Assembly: GCF_002217755.1 (NCBI RefSeq) | Contig: NZ_BCFL01000029.1 | Coordinates: forward strand, 1 to 64,000 | DNA: 64,000 nt | Reading direction: 5' to 3' | From: Streptomyces hyaluromycini | GTDB taxonomy: Bacteria; Actinomycetota; Actinomycetes; Streptomycetales; Streptomycetaceae | Shown: positions 1-8,041 of the stretch, in pieces | Numbering within the stretch: position 1 is the stretch's first letter | How the letters are laid out: each line of letters starts with the position of its first letter | The notes under the pieces: generated by a model | What the model saw: the letters and a program-made list of their open reading frames with translations, nothing else | Told to the model about the DNA's origin: nothing | Database searches by the model: none | Made by a program: the position numbers and the translations under genes

Positions 1-1355
1 CCGGTCGTCTGCAGGCGGCGGGCCACGCGCGCGTGCGTGCGCAGCGCGTCCGCGAGCCCGGGCAGGACGGGCTCGCCCGCGTCGACCAGCACCCGCCCGC
101 CGACCACCGTCGTCCACGCCCGCGCGGGTCCGCAGCGCAGCCAGGCCTCGACGGGGTCGGTGAGGGCACCGGCCAGGGCGACCTCGTGGAGGTCCCAGAC
201 GACCAGGTCGGCGCAGGCGCCGGGGCGCAGATGGCCGAGCTCGTCGGCGCGGCCCAGGCAGCGGGCCGAACCGCGGGTGGCGATGTCCAGGGCGTCCCGG
301 GCGGTCATGGCGGCGGGTCCGCCCCGGTAGCGGCCGAGCAGCAGGGCGTTGCGCGTCTCCATCCAGAGGGAGGCGTGGTCCGTGGAGGCCGAGCCGTCGC
401 AGCCGAGGCCCACGGGCAGTCCGAGGTCGCGCATCTCCCGCACCCGGGCGGTGCCGCCGCCGATGAGCATGTTGGAGCTGGGGCAGTGCGCGACGCCGAC
501 GCCCGCGGCTGCGAGCCGGCGCAGTTCGCCGTCGTCGGGGTAGATGCAGTGGGCGACCCAGGTGCGGTCGCTCATCCAGCCGCAGTCCTCGAAGTACTCG
601 ACGGGACGGCAGCCGTAGGTCGCCAGGCAGTAGGTGTCCTCGTCACGGTCCTCGGCGAGGTGGGTGTGCAGCCGGACGTCGTACCGCTCGGCGAGCTCGG
701 CGGTCGCCGTCATCACCTCCTGGGTCACCGAGAAGGGCGAGCAGGGGGCGAGCGCGACCCGGATCAGGGCACCCGGTGCGGGATCGTGGTGGGCCTTGAT
801 CAGCCGTTCGCTGTCGGCGAGGACCTCGTCGGTGGTCTGCGTGACGCTCCGGGGCGGCAGTCCGCCGTCCTCGACGGAGCGGGTCATCGAGCCGCGGGTG
901 GCGTGGAAGCGGAAGCCGATGTCGCGGGCCGCGCGGATCTCGGCGTCGACCAGGCCGGGGCGCGGATGCACATAGAGGTGGTCGGAGGAGGTGGTGCAGC
1001 CGCCCATGAGGAGTTCCGCCATACCGACGTACGCGGAGATGTAGGCGGCCTCCTCGTCGAGGGCGGCCCACAGGGGGTAGAGGGTGGTCAGCCAGTCGAA
1101 GAGGGAGCCGCCCACGGCAGGGGCGTAGGAGCGGGTGAGGTTCTGGTAGATGTGGTGGTGGGTGTTGACGAGGCCGGGGGTGACGAGCCGTCCGGACGCG
1201 GACAGGACCGTACGGGCCTCGGGCTCGCTGCCGGCCGTTCCGACCGCGGTGACCCGACCACCGGCTAGGGCCACCCAGCCGCCCGGGATCTCCTGCCCGC
1301 CGTCCACGACGAGCAGTCCGGCGTCCCTGACCAGCAGATCAACAGCAGACGGCAT
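1..1355 (-). CDS. 8-oxoguanine deaminase / TrzN-like amidohydrolase (3' end cut by window edge)
   Basis: Metal-dependent amidohydrolase that probably hydrolyses an amino group from a purine-like ring, in the cytosol. Starting at ATG 1355, 451 codons are visible, so only the last few residues are missing given a usual length near 455. The N-terminal VTPGLVNTHHHIYQN segment carries the HxH metal ligands with the extra His typical of 8-oxoguanine deaminases. Further ligands are seen in LHTHLAED (His), WVAHCIYP (His) and GLGCDGSAS (Asp). The N-terminal beta-strand region LLVRDAGLLVVDGGQE matches the composite beta-domain of this superfamily. Its upstream neighbour is a divergent esterase. S-triazine hydrolase or guanine deaminase are close alternatives. 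The family call is firm and the substrate is inferred. Confidence 0.8.
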   Translation of the reverse strand, partial: MPSAVDLLVRDAGLLVVDGGQEIPGGWVALAGGRVTAVGTAGSEPEARTVLSASGRLVTPGLVNTHHHIYQNLTRSYAPAVGGSLFDWLTTLYPLWAALDEEAAYISAYVGMAELLMGGCTTSSDHLYVHPRPGLVDAEIRAARDIGFRFHATRGSMTRSVEDGGLPPRSVTQTTDEVLADSERLIKAHHDPAPGALIRVALAPCSPFSVTQEVMTATAELAERYDVRLHTHLAEDRDEDTYCLATYGCRPVEYFEDCGWMSDRTWVAHCIYPDDGELRRLAAAGVGVAHCPSSNMLIGGGTARVREMRDLGLPVGLGCDGSASTDHASLWMETRNALLLGRYRGGPAAMTARDALDIATRGSARCLGRADELGHLRPGACADLVVWDLHEVALAGALTDPVEAWLRCGPARAWTTVVGGRVLVDAGEPVLPGLADALRTHARVARRLQTT

Positions 1356-1458
1356 GGGCTCATCGTAGGTGCCGGGCAGCGCAGAGGCCTGGTGATTCGT
1401 CGGACCACCCACGTACGGTGTGATCATCCGCACCTTCCCTTCGCCAAGGCGGTTGTTG

Positions 1459-2427
1459 ATGGCCCTGTTCGACCTTCCCCTCGACGAGCTCCGGGAACAC
1501 CGCAGCGAGTCGGTGGCACCCGACGACTTCGACGCCTTCTGGTCCAGGACGCTCCAGGAGGCCCGCGAGCACGATCTCGACGCCCGCTTCGAGCCGGTCG
1601 ACACCGGGCTGTCCACGGTCGACGTCCACGACGTGACGTTCGCCGGGTTCGGCGGCCACCCGGTCAAGGGCTGGCTGCGGCTGCCGGCCGGCGCCACCGG
1701 ACCGCTGCCGCTGGTCGTGGAGTTCGTCGGGTACGGCGGCGGGCGCGGGCTGCCGCACGAGAACCTGCTCTGGGCGTCGACGGGACGGGCGCACTTCACG
1801 ATGGACACCCGGGGCCAGGGCAGCGCCTGGGGCGGCGGGGGCGCCACGGCCGACCCGGTGGGCGGCGCGCCGGCGTATCCCGGGTTCATGACGCGGGGCA
1901 TCGACGCGCCGGAGAACTACTACTACCGGCGGGTGTTCACGGACGCGGTGCGGGCCGTGGAGGCGGCCCGTTCGCACCCGCTGACCGACGCGACGCGGAC
2001 CGTGGCGCTCGGGGCCAGCCAGGGCGGCGGGATCACCCTCGCCGTCGGCGGTCTGGTCCCGGACCTGGTCGCGGTCGCCCCCGACGTGCCGTTCCTGTGC
2101 GACTTCCCGCGCGCCACCACGCTGACGGACCGTCACCCTTACCGGGAGATCGCTCTGTTCCTCAAGACCCACCGCGGCCGGTCGGCGGACGTGCAGCGAA
2201 CCCTCTCCTACTTCGACGGTGTGCACTTCGCGGCGCGCGGCCGGGCCCCGGCGCTGTTCTCGGCGGCCCTGGAGGACCAGACCTGCCCGCCCTCCACGGT
2301 CTACGCGGCCTTCAACTCCTGGGCGCACGAGGACAAGACGATCGAGGTGTACGACTACAACGACCACGAGGGCGGCGGCCCGTACCACGAGGCGGCGAAG
2401 GTGCGCTGGCTGCGCTCGTACGTCTGA
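1459..2427 (+). CDS. Acetyl-xylan esterase / cephalosporin-C deacetylase family (CE7) esterase
   Basis: Alpha/beta-hydrolase of the AXE1/CE7 family (322 aa), which removes acetyl groups from xylo-oligosaccharides and similar esters. It has no signal peptide, so it should act inside the cell. The nucleophile lies in GASQGG (Ser187), the acid in LEDQTCPPST (Asp273) and the base in YNDHEGGG (His303), the spacing expected for CE7. The RGQGS motif near residue 118 is also typical. I chose ATG 1459 rather than an in-frame ATG at 1420 because the family starts with MALFDLPL-type sequence and the upstream extension is unlike it. The gene is 13 bp upstream of a SnoaL-like gene and is probably co-transcribed with it. 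Confidence 0.88.
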   Translation: MALFDLPLDELREHRSESVAPDDFDAFWSRTLQEAREHDLDARFEPVDTGLSTVDVHDVTFAGFGGHPVKGWLRLPAGATGPLPLVVEFVGYGGGRGLPHENLLWASTGRAHFTMDTRGQGSAWGGGGATADPVGGAPAYPGFMTRGIDAPENYYYRRVFTDAVRAVEAARSHPLTDATRTVALGASQGGGITLAVGGLVPDLVAVAPDVPFLCDFPRATTLTDRHPYREIALFLKTHRGRSADVQRTLSYFDGVHFAARGRAPALFSAALEDQTCPPSTVYAAFNSWAHEDKTIEVYDYNDHEGGGPYHEAAKVRWLRSYV

Positions 2428-2440
2428 GGAGGCGGCGGAG

Positions 2441-2845
2441 ATGGACACGCGCGAGGCCGCCGAGCGGTTCGTCCGGGTCTGGGAGCGGAGCTGGGCCGCG
2501 CACGACGTGGACGCGCTGCTCGCCCTGTACAGCGAGGACTGTGTGCACCGCTCGATGCCGTTCCGCGCCCCGCACCGGGGGCGGGACGAACTCGCCGCCT
2601 ATCTGCGCTGGTCGTTCGAGGCGGAGCGGGTGACGGACGTCCGCTTCTCGGCGCCGCTGGTGGGCCCGGACGGGGTCGCGGCGGCGGAGTTCCGGGTGCG
2701 GTCGGAAGAAGGGGGTACGGCGGCCACGCTGGCGGGGTGCGTGTTCGTGCGCTTCGACGCGCGGGGACTCGCGGTGGAGACCCGCGACTACTGGCACACC
2801 GCCGAGGGGCACCAGGAGCCGGCCGGGCGGCTCTTCCTCCTCTGA
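2441..2845 (+). CDS. SnoaL-like / NTF2-fold small protein
   Basis: A 134-residue protein with the layout of the SnoaL/NTF2 cone fold: an N-terminal helix (EAAERFVRVWERSWAAHDVDALLALY), a SEDCVHR segment, a central HRGRDELAAYLRW helix, and C-terminal beta-strands ending in VETRDYWHTAEG. Members of this fold are cyclases, isomerases, dehydratases or ligand-binding proteins, so the specific role cannot be assigned. ATG 2441 follows a GGAGGCGG ribosome-binding sequence and lies 13 bp after the esterase stop codon, which supports an operon with it. A putative polyketide cyclase role would be guesswork. Confidence 0.8.
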   Translation: MDTREAAERFVRVWERSWAAHDVDALLALYSEDCVHRSMPFRAPHRGRDELAAYLRWSFEAERVTDVRFSAPLVGPDGVAAAEFRVRSEEGGTAATLAGCVFVRFDARGLAVETRDYWHTAEGHQEPAGRLFLL

Positions 2846-2934
2846 CCTTCCCTCCAGTCCGACCAGTCGGTACGTTCGGGATGCCCGGGCCGCAGCGTCG
2901 CGGTCCGGGTTTTCCGGCGTACGACGGAGGACGC

Positions 2935-4107
2935 ATGTCCGAGCACGAGCCACAGCCACACGTCCACGGCCAGTGCGAAACGCGTTTCGCGGCGGTGCGG
3001 GAGGCGTTCGAGGAGAACTTCCGGGACCAGGAGGAGCTGGGTGCCGCCGTCGCGGTGACGGTCGGCGGCGAGACCGTGGTGGATCTCTGGGGCGGCTGGG
3101 CGGATCCGGCTCGCACCCTGCCGTGGGAGCGCGACACCCTGGTCAACGTCTGGTCCACCACCAAGGGCCCGGTGGCCCTGTGCGCGCACATCCTGGCCGA
3201 CCGGGGGCTGCTCGACCTCGACGCGCCGGTGGCCGCCTACTGGCCCGAGTTCGCGGCGGCCGGCAAGGAGCGGGTCCTGGTCCGCCATCTGCTGTCGCAC
3301 CGCGCGGGACTGTCCGGGCTGCGCGAGCCGCACTCGCTCCAGCAGCTGTACGACTGGGAGCTGACGACCGCGCGGCTGGCGGCGACGGAGCCCTGGTGGG
3401 ACCCGGGGACCAGGTCCGGGTATCACGCGCTGACCTACGGCTTCCTGGTCGGCGAGGTGGTGCGGCGGGTGTCGGGGCTGCTGCCGGGGGCATTCCTGGA
3501 GCGGGAGGTCACCGGTCCGCTGGGGATCGACTTCACCGTCGGGCTGCCGGAGAAGGAATCGGGCCGGGCGGCCGAACTGATGCATCCCCGGGTCCTGCCG
3601 GACAGCGAACAGGCTGCGATCTTCAGCCAGTTGGCGCCGGCCGCCGTCGCCGCCCTGGCCAACCCGGGGGTGGGCGCGAGTGCGGCGAACACCCCCGAGT
3701 GGCGGGCGGCCGAGATCCCGGCGGCCAACGGGCACGGCACGGCCCGGGCGGTCGCGGCGCTGTACGGGGTGTTCGCCGGCCGGGGCGAGTTCGGCGGCCG
3801 GCGCGTGCTGTCGCCGGAGGCGGCCGAGCGGGTGCGGGAGGGCCAGGGCAGCTGCCGTGACCTGGTGCTGGGCGCGGGTTTCGAGGACGAGACCGAGGTC
3901 GGCCTCGGGCTCTGGCTGAGCGGGTCGAACGGCTCGTACGGGCCGAACCCACGCGCCTGCGGGCACGACGGGTTCGGCGGCTCCTGCGGGTTGGCCGACC
4001 CGGAAGCAGGCGTCTCCCTCGGATACGTCATGAACCGCATGGGGCCGCGGATCGCCGACGACCCCCGCAAGACAGCCCTGGTCAACGCCGTTTACGCGAG
4101 TCTGTGA
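2935..4107 (+). CDS. Serine hydrolase of the beta-lactamase / EstB esterase family
   Basis: A 390-residue penicillin-binding-protein-fold hydrolase. The SxxK nucleophile motif is WSTTKGP (Ser74, Lys77). The second motif Tyr lies in SGYHALTYG (Tyr163), and the third-motif equivalent is the GHDGFGGSCG segment near the C terminus, an HxG-type replacement of KTG found in EstB-like esterases and class C-like carboxylesterases. There is no signal peptide or transmembrane segment, so it is more likely an intracellular esterase than a cell-wall enzyme. ATG 2935 follows an ACGGAGG ribosome-binding site. A short hairpin just after the stop codon may end transcription. Natural substrate unknown. Confidence 0.85.
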   Translation: MSEHEPQPHVHGQCETRFAAVREAFEENFRDQEELGAAVAVTVGGETVVDLWGGWADPARTLPWERDTLVNVWSTTKGPVALCAHILADRGLLDLDAPVAAYWPEFAAAGKERVLVRHLLSHRAGLSGLREPHSLQQLYDWELTTARLAATEPWWDPGTRSGYHALTYGFLVGEVVRRVSGLLPGAFLEREVTGPLGIDFTVGLPEKESGRAAELMHPRVLPDSEQAAIFSQLAPAAVAALANPGVGASAANTPEWRAAEIPAANGHGTARAVAALYGVFAGRGEFGGRRVLSPEAAERVREGQGSCRDLVLGAGFEDETEVGLGLWLSGSNGSYGPNPRACGHDGFGGSCGLADPEAGVSLGYVMNRMGPRIADDPRKTALVNAVYASL

Positions 4108-4112
4108 GGCCC

Positions 4113-4130
4113 GTTCGGTTTCGGCCGAAC
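4113..4130 (+). terminator. Short hairpin after the serine hydrolase gene
   Basis: A 6-bp perfect stem GTTCGG/CCGAAC with a 6-nt loop lies 6 bp after the stop codon of the serine hydrolase gene. There is no T tract, as is usual in high-GC actinobacteria, so terminator function is inferred from position. Confidence 0.4.
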
Positions 4131-4151
4131 CCGGCGGCCGCTCTTCCCTGA

Positions 4152-4163
4152 TGGTTTAGACCA
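4152..4163. promoter_or_regulatory. DasR-like (GntR/HutC) operator upstream of gntR
   Basis: The 12-mer TGGTTTAGACCA has TGGT/ACCA arms and differs by one base from TGGTCTAGACCA, the core recognised by the HutC-type regulator DasR in Streptomyces. It lies 125 bp upstream of a HutC-type gntR gene, so either autoregulation by that protein or control by a DasR homologue is possible. Confidence 0.5.
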
Positions 4164-4287
4164 ATGCTAGATGTGGTCGCGGAACGAACCCGCACGGCTA
4201 CGTCTTGTCATCGGGCCCGTCGGCAGGCGTCAGCACGCCTGTCCGCGTGCCCGGTGACCAAGCCCTGTCACCCACAGGAGGCGCGGC

Positions 4288-5031
4288 ATGGCCCGCACCA
4301 CCCCGCACGACCACTCCGAGAGCGAAGGGCAGCCCCTGTACTGGCGGATCGCGACACAACTCCTCGGCGAACTGCGCGACGGCACCCTGCCCCCGGGTGA
4401 ACGGCTGCCCGCGGAACGGCAGTTGGCACAGCACTTCGGGGTCAGCCGGGAGACCGTCCGGCAGGCGCTGGAGGTGCTGCGGCACAGCGGACTGGTGGCC
4501 ACCGACCGGCGCGGCAGCCACGCGACGCTGCACGGCCGTCCGGTGGAGAGCGCGGTCTCGCTGGCCTTCCCGGTGGGCGCCGGGACCACGGAACACGGCG
4601 CGGTCGACCGGGCCACGGTCACCTGGGAGGAGCCGCCGCCCGAGCACGCGGCGGCGCTGGGGCTGGCCCCGCACCGGCCGACCCTGGTGCACCGCTACGA
4701 GTCCGCCTCCCCCGACGGACACGCCCTGCGCACCGCCGTGACCTCGTTCTCGACCGTGGCCCTGACCGAGGTCGAGGAACTCGGACGCTACCGGGACCGG
4801 GCCGACGGCTGTACCGCCGCGCAGCTGCGCCGGGCCTACGACTGGATGCGCAAGGCCGGCCTCACCCTGCACCACCGGGACTCCATCACCCAGGTCGCGG
4901 ACGCGTCCTCGGTCCGGGTGACCCGCCGGGTGCACGACCAGTACGCCCGCCCGCTGGAGATCACCGACCTGGTGGTGGACGCCCAGCAGGACACTCTGGT
5001 CTACGAGTTCACGGTCCCTGCCTCAGGCTGA
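4288..5031 (+). CDS. GntR-family transcriptional regulator, HutC subfamily (UTRA domain)
   Basis: A 247-residue DNA-binding regulator. The N-terminal winged helix-turn-helix covers about residues 12-80, with the typical GntR run LPPGERLPAERQLAQHFGVS followed by RETVRQALEVLRHSGLV. Residues about 95-245 form a UTRA effector-binding domain, with a characteristic end in DLVVDAQQDTLVYEFTV. The effector is not deducible; UTRA domains bind sugars, phosphosugars, amino acids or urocanate. ATG 4288 follows an ACAGGAGGC ribosome-binding site. A TGGTTTAGACCA palindrome lies upstream. The last 31 bp overlap the convergent methyltransferase gene. Confidence 0.92.
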   Translation: MARTTPHDHSESEGQPLYWRIATQLLGELRDGTLPPGERLPAERQLAQHFGVSRETVRQALEVLRHSGLVATDRRGSHATLHGRPVESAVSLAFPVGAGTTEHGAVDRATVTWEEPPPEHAAALGLAPHRPTLVHRYESASPDGHALRTAVTSFSTVALTEVEELGRYRDRADGCTAAQLRRAYDWMRKAGLTLHHRDSITQVADASSVRVTRRVHDQYARPLEITDLVVDAQQDTLVYEFTVPASG

Positions 5032-5750
5032 CCGCGCCGGGCCACGACCAGCCGGGCACGTGGGCTGCCGTCGTCGCGCTCGCCGAACTCGGGCAGCACG
5101 GACAGTTCCACGGAGAACCCCGCCCGCGCCAACTCCCCCAGTACGGACCCGAGTCGGAAGGCCCGGTAGTACATGACGAACGGCGGCCGCCACAGGGCGT
5201 TGCGCACCCGCATCACGGCGTCGAAGCCCAGCAGCATCCAGAACCCGGGGCTGGTGGGCCGCGGCGGCGCGAGCACCGGGAAGGCGAAGGTGCCGCCCGG
5301 CCGCAGCACCGCGTGCACCTGGTCGAAGAGGCCGGGCAGCTCCCGGGGCAGGAAGTGCCCGAACGCCCCGAAGCTGACGACCAGGTCGAAGGCGGGCCCG
5401 AACGGCAGGGCCCGGGCGTCGCCGCGCACATAGGTGACGTCCGGGCCCTCGGGCGGGGTCTGCCTGCGGGCGACCTCCAGCATGCCGGCGCTGAAGTCGA
5501 CCCCGGTGACGCTGTGCCGGCACACCCGGGCCAGCACGTCGGTACCGGCTCCGGTCCCGCAGCACAGGTCGAGGCCGTCCTCGAACGGACCGAGCGGCAT
5601 GAGCGCCTTCGCGACCGCCTCAAGGACCGAGTCGGGTGTCCTGAAGGGGGTGTGGTCGAACTTCGGGGCCAGCAGGTCGTAACCGCGCTCGACGGAGGAC
5701 AGGGCCTGGACGGTGAGTTCACGGAGGCTCGGGCCTTCGGGGCTGAACAT
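5001..5750 (-). CDS. Class I SAM-dependent methyltransferase
   Basis: A 249-residue Rossmann-fold methyltransferase. The SAM-binding motif I is LDLCCGTGAGTDVLA (about residues 60-75), motif II acidic end is VTGVDFSAGMLEVAR, and motif post-II is YVRGDARALPFGPAFDLVVSFGAFGHF. The C-terminal part has VMYYRAFRLGSVLGELARAGF, a cap typical of small-molecule methyltransferases of the UbiE/Methyltransf_25 type. Substrate unknown. The 3' end overlaps the end of the convergent gntR gene by 31 bp, with no room for a separate terminator. Confidence 0.85.
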   Translation of the reverse strand: MFSPEGPSLRELTVQALSSVERGYDLLAPKFDHTPFRTPDSVLEAVAKALMPLGPFEDGLDLCCGTGAGTDVLARVCRHSVTGVDFSAGMLEVARRQTPPEGPDVTYVRGDARALPFGPAFDLVVSFGAFGHFLPRELPGLFDQVHAVLRPGGTFAFPVLAPPRPTSPGFWMLLGFDAVMRVRNALWRPPFVMYYRAFRLGSVLGELARAGFSVELSVLPEFGERDDGSPRARLVVARRGQPEAGTVNS

Positions 5751-5787
5751 CCGGCCAGCTTACGGGAGCTCCCGCTGCCGGGCGCGG

Positions 5788-5822
5788 AGGAGGCGCGGAC
5801 CGTGGAAGAGACCGCGCCTCCT
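5788..5822 (-). terminator. Terminator hairpin after the beta-helix gene
   Basis: An 11-bp perfect stem AGGAGGCGCGG/CCGCGCCTCCT with a 13-nt loop sits 28 bp beyond the stop codon of the minus-strand beta-helix gene and upstream of the methyltransferase gene, so it should isolate the two transcription units. Confidence 0.6.
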
Positions 5823-5850
5823 GTCTGGTGTCACGCTACGGCGCCGGGCA

Positions 5851-7758
5851 TCAGGCCACGGTGAGTGTGAGGGCGCCCGTGTAGGTGGTGCCCGCGGTGA
5901 TCGCCGTCTCGGTGCCGTCGACCGTCAGCTTCACGGCCTTGCCGCGCGGTGCGTTCACGGCCGCGTCGGCCGCGAGGGTGAGGCTGGTCAGGTACGACGT
6001 CCCGGTGACCGTCCAGGTGGAGCCGCTGTCCAGCTTCACCACGACGCCGTTGTTGACGGCGGCCTGCGTGGTGTTGATGACGATGCCCAGTTCGTAGAAG
6101 GCGGACGAGTCGATGGAGGACACCCGGTGCTTGGCCCTGGTCGCCGAGATGACGCCCTCGACGGACGAGTCCTCGAAAGTGAGGACCATGTTCTTGCCGT
6201 TGCGCATGCCGTTGTAGAAGTCGCCCTTCAGCCTGATGGAGCTGAAGGTGGCGGCGCCGTCGGTGGAGTGGACGGCGGTGACGTCGAAGGAGGAGTTCTT
6301 CACCGGGTCGGTGGTGGGCTCGGTGTAGACGCCGACGTTCATCATCTTGCCGTTGACGGGAACCGGACCCGGGTCGTCCAGCTCGATCATCTGCAGGATG
6401 ACGCCGTCGCGCGGGTTGAGCCGGGCCCCCTTGGAGCCGTCGACCGAAATGGTGGTCTGCTGGCCCTTGTTGAGGAAGGTGGCCCGCTCGGAGTTGATGA
6501 CGGTGCCGCCGTCCAGGGTGAGTTGACCGGCGCCGAAGAACATGTAGCCGAAGTGGCCGGAGTTCACCTCCGTGCTCCGCTCCGGGATCCCCCGCAACTC
6601 GGCGTTGGACAGGCCGAGTTCCAGCTCGGTGTTGAGGGCGGCGACGGCCTCGCGGGTGCTGTCGCCGTAGTGCACGACGGCGGCCGGCCCGGCGATGATC
6701 GTCGCGTAGGAGCCGACGTCGAAGCGGGAGCCGAGGACGCGGACGGTGGCGTCGCCGATGGCGTAGGTGCCGTAGCCGTAGTCGCCGGTGTTGCCGACAT
6801 GGCTGTTGATCGCGGTCAGCTTCAGGCCGCTGCCGCCCTCGACCGACAGCGCGCCCCAGGTCTCGGAGAACACGGTCGAGTTGAGGTAGGTGGCGATGCT
6901 GTTCTTGCCGATCAGGTTGGTGGCGCGGACGTTGCCGTCCAGGCCCAGCATCCAGGGCACCGACTCCATGTACGGGGTCTCGACGGTGGCCTGGTAGTCG
7001 GCGGGCAGGACGCCGTTGCGGGCGCGCAGGAAGGAGTCCTTGACGAGGACGTTGGCGCCGTTGTCGGCGATGACGGTGGTGCGGACCACGCCCTTGTTGC
7101 TGATCCGGGCGCCGTCCACGACCAGCCTGGTCGCGGAGCCGTCGCCGACCACGGCCGCGCCGTACCCGGCGAAGTCCGAACGGCCGTTGCCGTCGAGGGT
7201 GATGGTGGGGCTCTGGAGGGTGTAGCTGCCGCTCTCGACGTAGACGCCGGTGAAGCACTCGCCGGTGGACGCGATCGACACGTTGCGGGCGGCCGTGTCG
7301 GTGACCTTGCCGCCGCGTACGGCGGACAGCACGGACTTGGCGGAGTCGACCCCGTCCGAACCGACGTACAGGGCCTGCCGGAACGGGAAGGTCAGCGTCT
7401 GGTAGGTGACGTCGTTGGACTCGGCGACCGTGAGGACGACGTCACCGCGGTAGGTGCCGGCCTGGACGAGGGTCCCGGTGGCGCCGGTCGCGGTGAGCAG
7501 CTGGCCGGTCTCCACCCCGTCGACGGTGAGGCTGATGTCGTACCCGTCCGGGGCGACGATCCTGCCGCCGTCGCCGATGGTCAACTCACTGACCTTGGTG
7601 GTCGCGGCGAGTTCGTAGGTCTCCCCCGCGGCGACGGAGATCGTCCTGCCCGGCGCCTTCGGCGCTGCGGTGGCGGTGCCGGAGGCGACCGGGACGAGCA
7701 CAGCCGCTGTCGCGGCGGAACCGGCGATCAGGAACGAGCGTCGGGATGTCAGCGTCAT
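5851..7758 (-). CDS. Tat-exported right-handed parallel beta-helix protein
   Basis: A 635-residue secreted protein. The N terminus has a twin-arginine signal (TSRRSFLIAGSAATAAVLV) followed by an Ala-rich cleavage region near residue 35. The body is a long run of short beta-strands with repeated Gly/Asn/Asp turns and Thr/Val ladders (for example SGSYTLQSPTITLDGNG), as in right-handed parallel beta-helix (pectate-lyase-like or adhesin) proteins. I cannot identify a catalytic triad, so enzyme activity is unproven. A module near residues 45-110 recurs at the C terminus (about 590-635). The ribosome-binding site GAAAGG precedes ATG 7758. Secretion and fold are well supported; function is unknown. 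Confidence 0.75.
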   Translation of the reverse strand: MTLTSRRSFLIAGSAATAAVLVPVASGTATAAPKAPGRTISVAAGETYELAATTKVSELTIGDGGRIVAPDGYDISLTVDGVETGQLLTATGATGTLVQAGTYRGDVVLTVAESNDVTYQTLTFPFRQALYVGSDGVDSAKSVLSAVRGGKVTDTAARNVSIASTGECFTGVYVESGSYTLQSPTITLDGNGRSDFAGYGAAVVGDGSATRLVVDGARISNKGVVRTTVIADNGANVLVKDSFLRARNGVLPADYQATVETPYMESVPWMLGLDGNVRATNLIGKNSIATYLNSTVFSETWGALSVEGGSGLKLTAINSHVGNTGDYGYGTYAIGDATVRVLGSRFDVGSYATIIAGPAAVVHYGDSTREAVAALNTELELGLSNAELRGIPERSTEVNSGHFGYMFFGAGQLTLDGGTVINSERATFLNKGQQTTISVDGSKGARLNPRDGVILQMIELDDPGPVPVNGKMMNVGVYTEPTTDPVKNSSFDVTAVHSTDGAATFSSIRLKGDFYNGMRNGKNMVLTFEDSSVEGVISATRAKHRVSSIDSSAFYELGIVINTTQAAVNNGVVVKLDSGSTWTVTGTSYLTSLTLAADAAVNAPRGKAVKLTVDGTETAITAGTTYTGALTLTVA

Positions 7759-7988
7759 TGCAGGCCTTTCCACGGGTGGAGTGCGCCGTCGCGCAGAGTC
7801 ACGGGTCGCCGGTCGGAACCAGGGCGACGAAGGCACCAGAGGTGCACGGGTGGGAGTGAATCAGCCTCGGTAAACCCGGGACAGGGCTTGCACATACGCA
7901 TCCCGGAACCCGATGCCTCGGATCGTGCCGCCCACTTCATGGCGCTCACACAGAGTGGCCACAGTCCCCGGCGCCGGGCACGCACGAC

Positions 7989-8024
7989 GGCGAGGTGGAC
8001 GGCCCGCGCGCCGTCCACCTCGCC
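7989..8024 (-). terminator. Strong terminator hairpin after the SDR gene
   Basis: A 15-bp perfect stem (GGCGAGGTGGACGGC pairing with GCCGTCCACCTCGCC) and a 6-nt loop begins 18 bp after the stop codon of the minus-strand SDR gene. It is the most stable hairpin in this intergenic region and probably ends the four-gene minus operon that starts at 12038. Confidence 0.75.
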
Positions 8025-8041
8025 GGGTCCCTGCAGCTGAT

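Noticed and set aside
33..1268. Plus-strand open frame across the amidohydrolase gene
   Set aside because: The protein is Gly/Ala/Val/Arg-rich without motifs, and the minus strand encodes all metal ligands of an amidohydrolase.
5713..8040. Very long plus-strand open frame opposite the beta-helix and SDR genes
   Set aside because: It is antisense to a clear Tat-signal beta-helix gene and has no recognisable domain. Long open frames on the opposite strand are expected in such high-GC DNA.
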